Source: Gammaproteobacteria bacterium (GTDB taxonomy: Bacteria > Pseudomonadota > Gammaproteobacteria > JAKEHO01). From it: DNA of 64,000 nucleotides. Numbering within the stretch: position 1 is the stretch's first letter; each line of letters starts with the position of its first letter. The translations under genes and the position numbers were made by a program. The notes below the pieces were generated by a model. The model did not search any database. It saw only the letters and a list, made by a program, of their open reading frames with translations, and was not told where the DNA came from. Below, in pieces: positions 47,739 through 60,103 of this stretch. The stretch covers positions 1-64,000 of the forward strand of contig JAKEHO010000079.1 in assembly GCA_022614965.1 (NCBI GenBank), given 5' to 3'.

Positions 47739-49388
47739 ATGCGTGAATGGATTAGAAGCGGCAGTCCCTGGGTGTGGCTCAACGCGGGAGCCGTCAGCGT
47801 GTGCCTGGTGATGGTCCTTGGGCTGCTTTTGCTTATTGCGGTCCGTGGCCTCGGACACTTCTGGCCTTCAAACATCGTTCAACTTCACCATCTTGAAGAG
47901 GATGGCAGCGCTGAGCGGCTCATCGGTGAGTTTGTTGATCACGAGAAGATCCCGCGTGAGGGCGTAGCAGGCCTCAGTGAGTCCTTGCCCTCAAAGGCCC
48001 ACCTCATAGACCGTTATCTCCTCAAGATTGGCAACCGCGATCTCTTTGGCAGAGATTTCCGCTGGATTGTCGGTCCCTCAATCCTCAATTCGGAGTATCC
48101 CAAACACCTAACGGCCGTGGAGCGACACGAGTGGGGAAACCTCTACGGCTACCTCATTGCGCTCAAGGAAAGAGGCGAAGTGATCCACAGCGACCAACCC
48201 AATTGGGACGTGCTTCAGGAACGCCTAGCGCGAAAGCAGGGTCTCTTTAAGGAGATACGCCACCTCGAGAAGGATGTCGTTGGCGCTATTAACTACCGTA
48301 TGGAAAGGTTGCGCCTCAAGGAACGGGGCCTGGAACTTGACGGTGTCCTCGACCGCGCCGCCTATCGAAACATTGAAGTGGAGCGAACCGACTTGCAAGG
48401 CGAATACGACCAGCTCACCAAACGGCTTGCCGATCTCTACGATGCCATCGGCCGAGACGGCGCAGTCTTTGAGATTGCTGACGGCAGAGAGGTTGAGATC
48501 CCTATCTCGAAGATCGTCCGGGTCTATCAGCCTAATCGTATGGACCCCCTCGAGAAGCTGCGTTTTTACGGGGTGAAACTATGGGAGTTCGTGTCCGATG
48601 AGCCGCGGGAAGCCAACACCGAAGGCGGGATTTTGCCCGCCATCTTTGGAACTGCACTGATGGTGATGATCATGTCGGTGTTTGTTACGCCCTTTGGGGT
48701 CGTCGCCGCCGTCTACCTTCGTGAATACGCCAAACAAGGACCACTGACCCGGCTTATCCGGATTGCCGTCAACAACCTCGCCGGCGTCCCGTCTGTCGTG
48801 TACGGCGTGTTCGGCCTCGGATTTTTTGTGTATGTGTTGGGTGGCAGCATTGATCAGTTGTTTTTCCGCGAGGCACTGCCAGGACCCACATTCGGCACGC
48901 CAGGGCTGATGTGGGCGTCGCTCACGCTCGCCATCCTCACCGTGCCGGTGGTCATCGTGGCCACCGAAGAAGGTTTATCTCGGATCCCTCGGGCAATCCG
49001 AGAAGGTAGCCTGGCACTCGGGGCCACAAAGGCCGAGACCCTTTGGCGCACCGTGTTGCCCATGACCGCACCGGCGATGATGACCGGGTTAATCCTCGCT
49101 GTTGCGCGAGCGGCCGGCGAAGTGGCGCCGTTGATGTTGGTCGGCGTCGTCAAGCTTGCGCCATCCCTCGCGATGGACGGCAACTTTCCTTATCTCCACC
49201 TCGATCGCAAGTTCATGCATTTGGGCTTTCACATCTATGATGTGGGCTTTCAAAGCCCTAATGTCGAGGCCGCAAGACCCCTCGTCTATGCGACTGCACT
49301 GCTCCTGGTGCTCCTCATCATCGTATTGAATCTCGCCGCCATCCACATACGCAACCGTCTACGGGAGAAGTATAATGCTGCAGAATAA
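47739..49388 (+). CDS. pstA: Phosphate ABC permease PstA, enlarged form
   Basis: Inner-membrane permease of 549 residues. A first helix (about 10-35, [24 protein letters not shown]) is followed by about 260 residues of charged, partly coiled-coil sequence ([34 protein letters not shown]) before the five-helix permease core (about 310-540) with [18 protein letters not shown] and the coupling motif [20 protein letters not shown] 47739 is 13 bases after pstC. The insert mirrors the enlarged PstC, suggesting the two periplasmic parts work together. It overlaps pstB by 14 bases. Confidence 0.93.
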   Translation: MREWIRSGSPWVWLNAGAVSVCLVMVLGLLLLIAVRGLGHFWPSNIVQLHHLEEDGSAERLIGEFVDHEKIPREGVAGLSESLPSKAHLIDRYLLKIGNRDLFGRDFRWIVGPSILNSEYPKHLTAVERHEWGNLYGYLIALKERGEVIHSDQPNWDVLQERLARKQGLFKEIRHLEKDVVGAINYRMERLRLKERGLELDGVLDRAAYRNIEVERTDLQGEYDQLTKRLADLYDAIGRDGAVFEIADGREVEIPISKIVRVYQPNRMDPLEKLRFYGVKLWEFVSDEPREANTEGGILPAIFGTALMVMIMSVFVTPFGVVAAVYLREYAKQGPLTRLIRIAVNNLAGVPSVVYGVFGLGFFVYVLGGSIDQLFFREALPGPTFGTPGLMWASLTLAILTVPVVIVATEEGLSRIPRAIREGSLALGATKAETLWRTVLPMTAPAMMTGLILAVARAAGEVAPLMLVGVVKLAPSLAMDGNFPYLHLDRKFMHLGFHIYDVGFQSPNVEAARPLVYATALLLVLLIIVLNLAAIHIRNRLREKYNAAE

Positions 49389-50268
49389 TCGCGAGCGGAC
49401 GCCACTCATGCCAAAAGAAACCGCGGCGCAACGCCCAGACAAGCCGGTGCGTGCCCATGCCCTTGACATTTCCTTGCTATCAAGGAGCGACCGTGAGCCT
49501 GTCGCTCGCGAACAGTCCGAATGCATCGCCGTTACGGATCTCAACCTCTATTACGGGGAAAAACAGGCCCTGAAGGATGTCTCACTTTCCATACCCGAAA
49601 AACATGTGACGGCATTCATTGGGCCAAGTGGATGTGGCAAGACCACGTTGCTTCGCTGCTTCAACCGCATGAATGACCTGATCGATAACGTGCGTGTAGA
49701 GGGCGAAATTCTTTTGCATGGTCAGAATATTTGCGACAAGCGCATTAATGTGGCTGAACTTCGTCGCCGAGTGGGTATGGTGTTTCAAAAGCCGAACCCA
49801 TTTCCGAAGTCGGTCTACGAAAACGTCGCTTATGGTCTTCGGATCCAGGGGATCAAGAATCGGCGCCGATTGGACAAGGTTGTTGAACAGGCCCTCAAAG
49901 CAGCCGCCCTTTGGGATGAGGTCAAGGACCGCCTAAACGATAGCGCAATGGGCCTCTCTGGAGGCCAGCAACAACGCTTGGTCATTGCCCGCGCCATTGC
50001 CATAGAGCCCGAGGTCTTGCTGCTTGATGAACCGGCTTCCGCACTTGACCCGGCTTCAACACTGAAGATCGAGGAACTGATGTATGAACTTAAGACGAAT
50101 TACACCATCGTCATCGTAACCCACAATATGCAGCAAGCGGCGCGCGTTTCCGATTTCACGGCCTTTTTGTATCTAGGCGAGCTCATCGAATTTGACGACA
50201 CCAACACGCTATTTACTAATCCAAAGATGAAGCAGACTGAGAATTACGTCACCGGTCGGTACGGATAA
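49375..50268 (+). CDS. pstB: Phosphate ABC transporter ATPase PstB
   Basis: ABC ATPase of 297 residues energising phosphate uptake. Walker [21 protein letters not shown] near 83-102, Q loop [12 protein letters not shown], signature LSGGQQQR and Walker [13 protein letters not shown] are all intact. About 45 residues at the N-terminus precede the usual start of the fold; ATG 49408 is an alternative. GGGAGAAG before ATG 49375 supports the longer form. Confidence 0.95.
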   Translation: MLQNNRERTPLMPKETAAQRPDKPVRAHALDISLLSRSDREPVAREQSECIAVTDLNLYYGEKQALKDVSLSIPEKHVTAFIGPSGCGKTTLLRCFNRMNDLIDNVRVEGEILLHGQNICDKRINVAELRRRVGMVFQKPNPFPKSVYENVAYGLRIQGIKNRRRLDKVVEQALKAAALWDEVKDRLNDSAMGLSGGQQQRLVIARAIAIEPEVLLLDEPASALDPASTLKIEELMYELKTNYTIVIVTHNMQQAARVSDFTAFLYLGELIEFDDTNTLFTNPKMKQTENYVTGRYG

Positions 50269-50309
50269 GAACGAGATATTTGTTGCATAATTAGCGACGA
50301 GGAAGATCC

Positions 50310-51032
50310 ATGACAGCCACATCATTTTCTCCACACATCTCCCGGCAGTTTGACCAGGAGCTCGAGGACATTCGCGCGCGTGTCCTGGCGATGGGCGGCT
50401 TGACGGAAGCCCAAATTGCCGATGCGCTTGAAGCGCTCTGCGACGGTAACAGTGAGCTGGCGGAGCAGGTCATAGAAAACGACATCAAAGTCAATACGCT
50501 CGAAGTGTCAATCGATGAAGATTGCACGCAGATCCTGGCCCGCCGGCAACCGGCGGCGACTGATCTGCGATTGGTCGTAGCCGTAGGCAAGACCATCACG
50601 GACCTTGAACGCATCGGGGATGAAGCGGAAAAGATCGGGCACATGGCATTGCACCTTGCCGAAAATCAGTGCCCCAAGTCGTACTATGTCGGCCTTGAGT
50701 CAATGGGGAATCATGTGCGTGCGATGTTGCACGATGCATTGGATGCCTTCGCCCGAATGGACTCCGAAAGCGCGCTTAAGGTCGCCAGCGAAGATCCGAA
50801 GGTGGATCAGGAATACGTTGCGATCCTCCGGCAGCTGATAACCTACATGATGGAGGATCCTCGCAGTATCGCACGTGCAATGGATGTGATTTGGTCCGTG
50901 CGCGCACTGGAGCGTATCGGAGACCACGCCAGCAACATTTGTGAAAACGTGATCTACCTCGTTGAAGGTAAAAACGTGCGCCATGTCAGCCTAGAGGAAA
51001 TGCGAAAGAAGGTTCGCCCCGAATCAGATTAG
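50310..51032 (+). CDS. phoU: Phosphate signalling regulator PhoU
   Basis: A 240-residue protein of two three-helix bundles that relays the state of PstSCAB to PhoR and keeps the kinase off when phosphate is plentiful. Metal-site motifs typical of PhoU are seen: TDLERIGDEAEKIGHMAL near 92-109 and LERIGDHASNICENVIYLVEG near 195-215. It is the last gene of the pst cluster. Confidence 0.96.
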   Translation: MTATSFSPHISRQFDQELEDIRARVLAMGGLTEAQIADALEALCDGNSELAEQVIENDIKVNTLEVSIDEDCTQILARRQPAATDLRLVVAVGKTITDLERIGDEAEKIGHMALHLAENQCPKSYYVGLESMGNHVRAMLHDALDAFARMDSESALKVASEDPKVDQEYVAILRQLITYMMEDPRSIARAMDVIWSVRALERIGDHASNICENVIYLVEGKNVRHVSLEEMRKKVRPESD

Positions 51033-51085
51033 GCGAGAGTAGCGTATATTACTTTTTGCATCAGGGCGCGCGAATAGTTAGCCCA

Positions 51086-51907
51086 TCATTTTTCCGCAAC
51101 GATGTACGCGATCCAGCCGGCATCGGGCTTGCCCCGCGTGGTTGGATAAAAACGCCCATCCCCCTCGCCGGTTTTCTCATCCGTGCCCTGCCAATAGATG
51201 GTTGCTCTGCGAAAACCTGATTCAGTCAGCAACTCCGTCAGTTCGGGCAGCGTCCACAGGCGCCAATCGTAGGTAAATGCCCGTTTCAGCCTGGAACCAT
51301 CTTCGAATGCAAAATCAATATGACATAGGATCTCACAGCTAATCGGATTGTAGTCCGCTTGGTTCCAGATGTAGGTGAAGCCATTATGTCTTGTCCGCTC
51401 TTTTGACGCTCGGCAGGCATCGTACCCACCAAAGGCATCAAGAAAAAGGATCCCATCTTTCACCAAACACTGAAGCACACGTCGAAAGTATCGCCTCAAC
51501 AGGCTTCGCTCCTTGAAGATCCAGTAGCTGAAGTTCATGGCAATGACCGTGTCCATTGGCGCCATGTCGACCTTCATCACATCCTCATTGATGAGTCTAA
51601 TACGGCGTGCTGCCTTTGGGGGTAATTGGGCAATATGGTGGGCGATCCCCCAATCTAAAACCTTCCGATTGAGGTCTATCCCGACAGCCCTGTTCCGGCT
51701 GCGCCGCCGTACCCATTCACAGGCAGCATTCGCCGTACCACAAAAATCCTCACGCAACGAGTAGGCTTCGCGCTGTCGAAGTCTTTTGAACGTCTCATCG
51801 ACAAAATCGATGTCTGCTTCAACACACTGAACTGCCTGCTCATACAGTACGTAGGCATCGGCGCACTCGGCCATGCGCTCCGTGCCCCGTCTCGTTCCAC
51901 GTTTCAT
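51086..51907 (-). CDS. Class I SAM-dependent methyltransferase
   Basis: A 273-residue protein with a Rossmann-type methyltransferase core: EDFCGTANAACEWVRR (motif I position), AVGIDLNRKVLDWG (ribose-binding acid), INEDVMKVDMAP and VIAMNFSYWIF. The C-terminal half contains WNQADYNPISCEILCHIDF and WTLPELTELLTESGFR, common in small-molecule methyltransferases. The substrate is unknown. The ATG at 51907 is a guess; GTG 51931 is the upstream alternative. Convergent with phoU. Confidence 0.82.
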   Translation of the reverse strand: MKRGTRRGTERMAECADAYVLYEQAVQCVEADIDFVDETFKRLRQREAYSLREDFCGTANAACEWVRRRSRNRAVGIDLNRKVLDWGIAHHIAQLPPKAARRIRLINEDVMKVDMAPMDTVIAMNFSYWIFKERSLLRRYFRRVLQCLVKDGILFLDAFGGYDACRASKERTRHNGFTYIWNQADYNPISCEILCHIDFAFEDGSRLKRAFTYDWRLWTLPELTELLTESGFRRATIYWQGTDEKTGEGDGRFYPTTRGKPDAGWIAYIVAEK

Positions 51908-52207
51908 TTTTCTTTCTGCCACCTTTATCACAATTAACCCACTCGCCTTAACACGGAGTACTCCGCTGCTTCATCCCGTTAGGATGATCCTTCGCCGCGA
52001 TTACACAAGTATGGAGCAGCGAGTTGGGTTTGCGTATATACATTGCCGGTTGAGCGATGCAATGTCGCAAATGCATGGGTGCCTTATCCTTAACTCAGCG
52101 CTCGTCTGCATATTGATGTGATGCCGTCAGACCCCGAAATGCCTAAAGTAGAAACGGCTGCCCGTTGACTCCTCAGGCAGTCGATAGCCGGTTGCCCCAA
52201 AATTAAA
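51908..52207. other. Non-coding stretch between methyltransferase and groEL
   Basis: No supported gene. Near 52160-52197 CGGCT...AGCCG encloses CTGCC...GGCAG, giving two mutually exclusive small hairpins just beyond the groEL terminator on the - strand. Confidence 0.4.
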
Positions 52208-52231
52208 AGCCCCGCCACGAAGGGCGGGGCT
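52208..52231 (-). terminator. Terminator of groESL
   Basis: Stem AGCCCCGCC (52208-52216) / GGCGGGGCT (52223-52231), 6-base loop. On the - strand it is followed by TTTTAATTTT. Confidence 0.92.
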
Positions 52232-52264
52232 TCGGATCGCTCAAGGAAGTGACGGGCAAGACGC

Positions 52265-53953
<1,689 letters not shown>

Positions 53954-53957
53954 TCAA

Positions 53958-54248
53958 TCATTCGTCGATGATGCCGATGATGTCTTCCTCGCGCATCACC
54001 AGGACATCCTCACCGTTGACCTTCACCTCGGTGCCTGAGTACTTGCCAAACAGGACCTTTTGGCCAACCTTGACATCCATGGGCCGCACCTCACCGTTCT
54101 CCAGGATCTTCCCCGGACCCGCGGCGATCACCTCTCCACGGACAGGTTTCTCGGCCGCCGTGTCCGGGATCACAATGCCGCCCGCGCTGGTGCGCTCTTC
54201 TTCCGTGCGCTTGACAATCACGCGATCATGCAATGGACGAATATTCAT
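53958..54248 (-). CDS. groS: Co-chaperonin GroES
   Basis: 10-kDa co-chaperonin of 96 residues that caps GroEL. The start [18 protein letters not shown], the mobile loop [12 protein letters not shown] and the C-terminal [13 protein letters not shown] are all standard. TAGGAGAT lies 6-8 bases before ATG 54248. Confidence 0.98.
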   Translation of the reverse strand: MNIRPLHDRVIVKRTEEERTSAGGIVIPDTAAEKPVRGEVIAAGPGKILENGEVRPMDVKVGQKVLFGKYSGTEVKVNGEDVLVMREEDIIGIIDE

Positions 54249-54303
54249 CGGGTTATCTCCTAAAGCCAAACTGGGTATCGATTAGATTCTTGACAAGAGG
54301 CTG

Positions 54304-54357
54304 TTAGCACTCTCCCATGGTGAGTGCTAATTATAAAGGGGTTCGGGTGACTGTCAA
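54304..54357 (-). promoter_or_regulatory. groESL promoter with perfect CIRCE operator
   Basis: CIRCE TTAGCACTC-N9-GAGTGCTAA occupies 54304-54330 with no mismatch, the HrcA repressor site. On the - strand -35 TTGACA (54352-54357) and -10 TATAAT (54330-54335) are both perfect with a 16-base spacer; CIRCE covers the start point. Confidence 0.93.
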
Positions 54358-54767
54358 GAATCCGCGGTGACTCCCCTGCTTGCAGGCACCGCGGCCAAGT
54401 GGTGGGACGACGCAACCCCCCCAGGCCTTCCTACCGGTCTTATCCGAGTGAGGCCACCGACACCCCTCGTCATCCCGTTGCCAAGGTGCCCAAGTGAGGG
54501 GCAAAGACGGTGCATCAATCGACCATGACGGGTGCCACTGGCCCGAGAGAAGGAGGAACAGACGATGGCCTCACAACGTTTATGATGGGTAGAGGGGCAG
54601 GGCGGGTGCCACCGAGGACAGTTGAGACAGCGATGGGCGAACGGGTTAATAGCGAGGTCGCCCCAAGGGGTAAAGCCAACCTCGCCGTAGCTAATTCGAA
54701 GTTGAATTGGCAAAATGCGCAACAATTGACAAATTTGGCGATTGCGAGCCTATTTTAAGGGGGAGCT
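54358..54767. other. Non-coding stretch between groESL and cutA
   Basis: No gene is supported on either strand; a 123-codon reverse frame has no ribosome site and a composition unlike a protein. TTGACA at 54726-54731 with TATTTT at 54751-54756 (19-base spacer) is a possible cutA promoter, but its start point would cut off the ribosome site. Confidence 0.45.
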
Positions 54768-55097
54768 ATGGATCCTGAACCCGAACATTTGCTTGTCTTG
54801 AGTACCTGCCCTGGGTCAATCACGGCGAAGAAAATCGCCCAGACACTTGTTGAATCGGGCTGCGCCGCCTGCGTGAACATTCTTCCCGCACACTCCATAT
54901 TTTGGTGGAAGGGCCGCATCGAAAGCGCCGACGAACATGTGCTCTTAATAAAGACGCGCATCGACCGCTATCACGAGGTTGAGCGCACGATCCTGGCGCA
55001 GCACCCCTATGAACTTCCCGAGGTTATCGCAGTCCCTATCAAAGCCGGTTTAATGGGCTATCTTTCCTGGATTGACGACGTCTTACGCGCTAGTTGA
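54768..55097 (+). CDS. cutA: Divalent cation tolerance protein CutA
   Basis: A 109-residue trimeric PII-like protein. Motifs: STCPGSITAKKIAQTLVESG, AACVNILPAHSIFWWKGRIE and HPYELPEVIAVPIKAG match the family in order. The role in metal tolerance is by name; the biochemical function is unsettled. It overlaps dsbD by 4 bases (ATGA), the classic cutA-dsbD order. Confidence 0.96.
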   Translation: MDPEPEHLLVLSTCPGSITAKKIAQTLVESGCAACVNILPAHSIFWWKGRIESADEHVLLIKTRIDRYHEVERTILAQHPYELPEVIAVPIKAGLMGYLSWIDDVLRAS

Positions 55098-57034
55098 TGA
55101 AGCCCCTACTTGCCACATTCACATTTTCCCTCGCCCTGCTTGCACACGGCGTAGCCTCAAGCGATGACGTCCTGTCGAACGGCACCGTCAACGGCCTCAC
55201 GCCAAACCCCACGGCGGACGAGGCACCAGCGCCGAAGGAGAACCTGCTTCAAGAGGTACCTAACCTTGATGAGGTCTTCAACCTCGGCCCTCAACCGACA
55301 GAATTTCTCGATGCAGACAAGGCGTTTATGGTCACTGCCGTCGTTGACGATCCGAACACCCTGACAACGTACTGGCAGATTGCCGATGGATATTATCTGT
55401 ATCGGGACAAGTTCAAGTTTAAGGTGAAAGGCGGCACGGTGGCGCTGCAAGAGGTTGCCCTCCCACAGGGCGAGATCAAGGAAGACCCCACCTTCGGACG
55501 GGTTAAAATCATTCGTGGTGCAACCGAGATCAAATTGGCGCTGATCCGTTCCGCCCCTCCCCCTGCCCAGATCGAACTTGAGATCGGTTACCAGGGCTGC
55601 GCCGAGGACGGTATTTGCTATCCCCCGATAACGAAAGTCATTGCATTGCGGCTCGACCCGGTGATGAGCCCCGCGGCCGCGACCACTGTACAACCGCGGG
55701 GTGGCGTCGATGAAGATTTTATCTCCGAGCAACAGGGGATCGCCCACAAGCTGGCCAGTGGCAACACGTTTCTCACACTACTCAGTTTTCTTGGCTTTGG
55801 GTTGCTGCTCGCGTTTACCCCCTGCGTCTTCCCAATGGTCCCCATCCTCTCCGGGATCATTGTCGGGCATGGAGAACGGATCACCACAGCTAAGGCGTTC
55901 AACCTGTCGCTGGTCTATGTGCTGGCGATGGCACTGACCTATGCGGTCATCGGGGTGCTGGCGGGCTCCTCGGGAGATAACCTGCAGGCGCTATTTCAAA
56001 AGCCTTGGGTGTTACTGAGTTTTAGTGCTCTTTTTGTTGCGCTTGCCTTGTCAATGTTCGGATTCTATCACTTACAGCTTCCCGCCAGCCTCCAGAGCCG
56101 ACTCTGGCATCTAAGTGAACACCAAGATCGGGGCACCCTCCACGGTGCCGCCGTTATGGGATCCCTATCGGCCCTGATCGTCGGGCCGTGTGTCGCCCCA
56201 CCACTTTTGGGTGCACTTCTCTATATAAGTCAAACGGGGAATGCGCTTCTTGGCGGAGCCGCCCTGCTCGCCATGGGATTGGGATTCGGGATCCCACTTC
56301 TTATCGTTGGCACATCTGCGGGGAAGCTCCTGCCGAAAGTAGGCCACTGGATGGACGTCGTCCAGCGCATATTCGGCGTGGTGTTACTGGGCGTCGCGAT
56401 CTGGTTCATGGAACGCGTACTACCGCCCTCTGTTACGCTGCTGTTGTGGGCATCGCTTCTCATCGTGTCGGCCGTCTACATGGGCGCGCTCGATGGCCTG
56501 GAGCGCTCGGCCTCTGGCTGGCGGCGGCTGTGGAAAGGCGTTGGCCTCACCATGCTCATTTACGGCGTGGTGCTGGTCTTGACTGCCGCCAGTGGCGGGG
56601 GCGACGTGCTCAAACCACTCATCGGGACCGCCTTCGTTGGGAGCGGAGACAGAGGTGCACAGGCGGGCCTTCAATTCACCGAAGTAAAAGGTTTACCCGC
56701 CCTCGCCAATGAATTAGCGAAGGCCAAGGCGCAGCGAAGACCGGCGGTGTTAGACCTCTACGCCGACTGGTGCGTCACGTGCAAGGAATTAGAAACGTAT
56801 ACGTTTTCGGATCCGGGGGTACAACAGACACTCGCCGAGGCGGCGCTCTTGAGGGCAGATGTCACCGCAAATGACCACGCCGATCGGGCCTTATTAAAAC
56901 AGTTGCAGCTCTTTGGACCTCCTGCGATCCTTTTCTATGGATCCGATGCGGTGGAACGCCGCCCTTATCGGTTGGCCGGTTTTGTGGGGCCCGATGCCTT
57001 TCGCGAACACGCGCGTAAAGCGCTGGCCCCATGA
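55094..57034 (+). CDS. dsbD: Thiol:disulfide interchange protein DsbD
   Basis: Transmembrane reductant conduit of 646 residues that takes electrons from cytoplasmic thioredoxin to periplasmic proteins. A signal peptide (ends VASS) precedes the N-terminal domain with GCAEDGICYPP (about 176-186). Eight or so helices follow (about 220-510) with the redox Cys in TPCVFPMVPI and GPCVAPPLLG. A C-terminal thioredoxin domain has DWCVTCKELE near 560. All three Cys pairs are present. It overlaps cutA and the downstream thioredoxin gene by 4 bases each, forming a tight operon. Confidence 0.96.
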   Translation: MMKPLLATFTFSLALLAHGVASSDDVLSNGTVNGLTPNPTADEAPAPKENLLQEVPNLDEVFNLGPQPTEFLDADKAFMVTAVVDDPNTLTTYWQIADGYYLYRDKFKFKVKGGTVALQEVALPQGEIKEDPTFGRVKIIRGATEIKLALIRSAPPPAQIELEIGYQGCAEDGICYPPITKVIALRLDPVMSPAAATTVQPRGGVDEDFISEQQGIAHKLASGNTFLTLLSFLGFGLLLAFTPCVFPMVPILSGIIVGHGERITTAKAFNLSLVYVLAMALTYAVIGVLAGSSGDNLQALFQKPWVLLSFSALFVALALSMFGFYHLQLPASLQSRLWHLSEHQDRGTLHGAAVMGSLSALIVGPCVAPPLLGALLYISQTGNALLGGAALLAMGLGFGIPLLIVGTSAGKLLPKVGHWMDVVQRIFGVVLLGVAIWFMERVLPPSVTLLLWASLLIVSAVYMGALDGLERSASGWRRLWKGVGLTMLIYGVVLVLTAASGGGDVLKPLIGTAFVGSGDRGAQAGLQFTEVKGLPALANELAKAKAQRRPAVLDLYADWCVTCKELETYTFSDPGVQQTLAEAALLRADVTANDHADRALLKQLQLFGPPAILFYGSDAVERRPYRLAGFVGPDAFREHARKALAP

Positions 57035-57597
57035 AAACATTGCTCCCGGTCCTCGCCAGCGCAGCGCTGATGCTGCTATCTGGGTTGGCCGGCTACCTTG
57101 TCCATGAGCGACTTACGGGCGTGCCAAACCCAGCGCCGGCGGCCCTGCCTTCCACTACCTACTCGACGCACGCGGCGATTGGTACACGCCGACCTGACTT
57201 TACGCTGCCAGATCTCAAGGGCACCGCGCGCAACGTGGGGGAGTGGGATGGCAAGGTGCTGGCGGTCAATTTTTGGGCAACCTGGTGCCCGCCCTGCCAA
57301 GAGGAGATCCCCGAATTCATCGAATTGCAGAAAGAATACGGACCCCGTGGGCTACAATTCGTAGGGATCGCCATTGATGATCTCGACAGCGTCCGGGACT
57401 TCGCGCAGAAGATGGAGGTCAACTACCCGATATTGATCGGGGAGCAAGACGCCATTCAGGTCGCAACGACATTCGGCAACACCATTGGGGCCCTGCCGTA
57501 TATCGCCATTGTCGATCGCACCGGTCGCATCGTATTTGCCAGACGGGGTGCGCTTTCACGGGACGAGGCCATCAAGGTCATCACCGCACTGCTCTAA
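57031..57597 (+). CDS. TlpA-family thiol-disulfide oxidoreductase
   Basis: A 188-residue periplasmic thioredoxin-like protein with an N-terminal signal or membrane anchor (about 4-24, VLASAALMLLSGLAGYLV) and WATWCPPCQEEIPEF near 88-102 as active site. It probably receives reducing power from DsbD, its overlapping neighbour, for cytochrome c maturation or similar work. The specific target is unknown. Confidence 0.93.
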   Translation: MKTLLPVLASAALMLLSGLAGYLVHERLTGVPNPAPAALPSTTYSTHAAIGTRRPDFTLPDLKGTARNVGEWDGKVLAVNFWATWCPPCQEEIPEFIELQKEYGPRGLQFVGIAIDDLDSVRDFAQKMEVNYPILIGEQDAIQVATTFGNTIGALPYIAIVDRTGRIVFARRGALSRDEAIKVITALL

Positions 57598-57711
57598 GCC
57601 AATCTGCACCTCCACATCCGTCGAAAAAAGCCTCGAACTCCGGGCTTTTGTGTGCTACTTTGTCGCTAAATTCGCTGATCTCCAAAAAAAGCGTACCCCG
57701 ATGGCACCCAG

Positions 57712-58158
57712 ATGGCACATCTTTTAGTTCTCAACGGTCCAAATCTCAACCTGCTTGGCGAGCGGGAACCGGAAGTCTACGGTACGGTGACGCTGGCGAC
57801 GATCCATGAACGCCTTGCCAAGCTCGCTCAAGTGGCGGGCCATCAGATCACCTGTTACCAAAGCGATGCTGAACATGAGTTGATCGCGCGAATTCACGCC
57901 GCCCGCAGGGACGGGACCGCCTTCATTATTATCAATCCGGGGGCCTTCACCCATACCAGCATTGCGATTCGCGATGCGCTCCTCGCTGTAAATGTCCCCT
58001 TTATCGAGGTCCACCTTTCCAACGTCTATGGAAGGGAAGCCTTTCGTCGCCAGTCCTACCTATCCGACATTGCCGTTGGGGTCATTAGCGGGCTCGGGGC
58101 CGTGGGGTATGAGCTCGCATTACAAGCCGCCCTGCGTCAGGTGGAAGGCAAGGGCTAG
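57712..58158 (+). CDS. aroQ: Type II 3-dehydroquinate dehydratase
   Basis: A 148-residue dodecameric shikimate-pathway enzyme. [16 protein letters not shown] at the start holds the substrate loop, [14 protein letters not shown] the middle, and [16 protein letters not shown] the catalytic His region. aroQ-accB-accC is a standard gammaproteobacterial order; one base separates the stop from the accB start. Confidence 0.97.
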   Translation: MAHLLVLNGPNLNLLGEREPEVYGTVTLATIHERLAKLAQVAGHQITCYQSDAEHELIARIHAARRDGTAFIIINPGAFTHTSIAIRDALLAVNVPFIEVHLSNVYGREAFRRQSYLSDIAVGVISGLGAVGYELALQAALRQVEGKG

Positions 58159-58159
58159 G

Positions 58160-58642
58160 ATGGACATCCGAAAGGTTAAGAAGCTCATCGAGCTGCTCGC
58201 AGAGTCCGGAATAGCGGAGATCGAGATCCGCGAAGGGGAAGAGTCGGTACGGATCAGCCGCCACGGCCCGCCTGCTCCAGTACAGACGGTCGTGCACGTG
58301 CCCGAGCCCCAGCAAGGCCCCTCTGCAGCCGGGCCGAGCCCCTCCCCTTCCACGGCCACCGCTTTCAGCGAACCTCTCTCAACGGGGGCGCCAGCGCATG
58401 AGCGTAAAGGACACATGGTAACGGCCCCGATGGTCGGCACCTTTTACCGATCCGCCAGCCCTGAAAGTCCGCCATTCGTTGAGGTCGGCCAAATGGTTTC
58501 CAAAGGCGATGTCCTTTGCGTTATCGAAGCTATGAAGATCATGAACCAGATCGAGGCCGACGTGAGTGGCACGATTTCAGCCATTCTGGTGGAGAATGCC
58601 CAGCCAGTTGAATTTGATCAGCCCTTGTTTGTCATCACCTAG
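58160..58642 (+). CDS. accB: Biotin carboxyl carrier protein of acetyl-CoA carboxylase
   Basis: A 160-residue carrier. N-terminal [18 protein letters not shown], a Pro/Ala/Ser linker (about 40-80), then the biotinyl domain with [12 protein letters not shown], biotin on the Lys near residue 126. An upstream in-frame extension overlapping aroQ is rejected because the family N-terminus begins at ATG 58160. Confidence 0.97.
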   Translation: MDIRKVKKLIELLAESGIAEIEIREGEESVRISRHGPPAPVQTVVHVPEPQQGPSAAGPSPSPSTATAFSEPLSTGAPAHERKGHMVTAPMVGTFYRSASPESPPFVEVGQMVSKGDVLCVIEAMKIMNQIEADVSGTISAILVENAQPVEFDQPLFVIT

Positions 58643-58759
58643 CCGGCCATTCAGAGCATCCATGTTGCACATAGCGCGCCCTGGAAGTAGCTCTGAACCC
58701 CATCGTTTCTTGTCGGAATACGCGCGGGACCTTTTATCATCCCTCCCAGCCGACTAGTC

Positions 58760-60103
58760 ATGCTCGACAAACTCGTAATAGCCAACCGTGGCGAGATCGC
58801 TCTGCGCATATTGCGCGCCTGCCGCGAACTCCACATCAAAACCGTTGCTGTCCATTCATCCGCCGATCGCGATCAGAAGCACGTTCGCCTCGCAGATGAA
58901 TCGGTGTGCATTGGGCCACCACCAGCACGCGAAAGTTACCTGAATGTCCCAGCCGTCATCAGCGCCGCCGAGGTGACAGACGCGGTCGCCATCCACCCCG
59001 GTTATGGATTTTTGGCTGAGAATGCGGATTTTGCAGAAAGAGTAGAACAAAGTGGATTTATCTTCGTGGGCCCACGTCCGGAAACCATTCGTCTTATCGG
59101 AGACAAACTCTCCGCCATCGCGACGATGAAGCGATCTGGAATTCGGTGCCTTCCGGGTTCCGATAGCCCATTAAGTGATGACATGGAAGAAAATTTGCGT
59201 CTTGCGCGGGATATTGGTTATCCGGTCATGATCAAGGCAGCTGGCGGTGGTGGAGGGCGCGGCATGCGCATCGTCCACAGCGACGCCACGCTGCGCAATG
59301 CCATTTCGGTGACCCGCACCGAGGCAGCGTCGGCTTTCGGCAATGATGCGCTGTACATGGAAAAGGTCCTTGATGGACCACGACACATTGAAGTGCAGGT
59401 GTTGGCAGATGAACATGGAAACGTGATCCATTTAGGCGACCGCGACTGCTCCATGCAACGCCGCCATCAGAAAGTGGTCGAGGAAGCTCCTGCTCCCGGT
59501 ATTAGCCGTAAGTTACGCAGCAGGATCGGGGAACATTGCGTTGAGGCCTGTCGCGCTATGGGCTATCGGAGCGCCGGGACCTTCGAGTTTCTTTACAAGG
59601 ACGGCGATTTCTATTTCATCGAGATGAACCCCCGCTTACAGGTTGAACATCCTGTGACGGAGATGGTGACCGGTGTCGATATCGTCAAGGAACAACTTCG
59701 TGTCGCGAGCGGGGAACCGCTATCGTATCGCCAAAGCGACATCGATATCCGAGGCCATGCCATCGAATGCCGGCTCAACGCCGAGGCGCCGTACACATTT
59801 ATGCCGTCGCCCGGAACGATCACCCATTTTCATCTCCCGGGTGGCCCCGGGATCCGAGTAGACACACACGTCTACCAAGGCTACACCGTGCCACCGTACT
59901 ACGACTCCATGATCGGCAAACTCATTGCCCATGCAGAGACACGGCCGCTCGCCTTGGCTCGAATGACCACTGCGTTGACCGAAATCGTTATCGATGGGAT
60001 CGAAACAAATATTCCATTGCACCAGCGCATTTTTTCCGACGCGGCTTTCATCGCGGGCGCAGTCAACATTCATTACCTGGAAAAAACGCTCGGCACCGAG
60101 TAA
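58760..60103 (+). CDS. accC: Biotin carboxylase
   Basis: ATP-grasp subunit of acetyl-CoA carboxylase, 447 residues. Opens [28 protein letters not shown] is the ATP loop near 164-173; [18 protein letters not shown] near 288-305 is the catalytic signature. A 117-base gap to accB holds no gene. In many relatives prmA follows accC; here it does not. Confidence 0.97.
   Translation: MLDKLVIANRGEIALRILRACRELHIKTVAVHSSADRDQKHVRLADESVCIGPPPARESYLNVPAVISAAEVTDAVAIHPGYGFLAENADFAERVEQSGFIFVGPRPETIRLIGDKLSAIATMKRSGIRCLPGSDSPLSDDMEENLRLARDIGYPVMIKAAGGGGGRGMRIVHSDATLRNAISVTRTEAASAFGNDALYMEKVLDGPRHIEVQVLADEHGNVIHLGDRDCSMQRRHQKVVEEAPAPGISRKLRSRIGEHCVEACRAMGYRSAGTFEFLYKDGDFYFIEMNPRLQVEHPVTEMVTGVDIVKEQLRVASGEPLSYRQSDIDIRGHAIECRLNAEAPYTFMPSPGTITHFHLPGGPGIRVDTHVYQGYTVPPYYDSMIGKLIAHAETRPLALARMTTALTEIVIDGIETNIPLHQRIFSDAAFIAGAVNIHYLEKTLGTE

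Noticed and set aside
54354..54725. Reverse frame of 123 codons between groESL and cutA
   Set aside because: It runs into the groES promoter, lacks a ribosome site and has a Cys/His/Arg-rich composition typical of chance frames.
57992..58159. N-terminal extension of accB overlapping aroQ
   Set aside because: The BCCP family begins at [13 protein letters not shown] and the extension is aroQ read in another frame.
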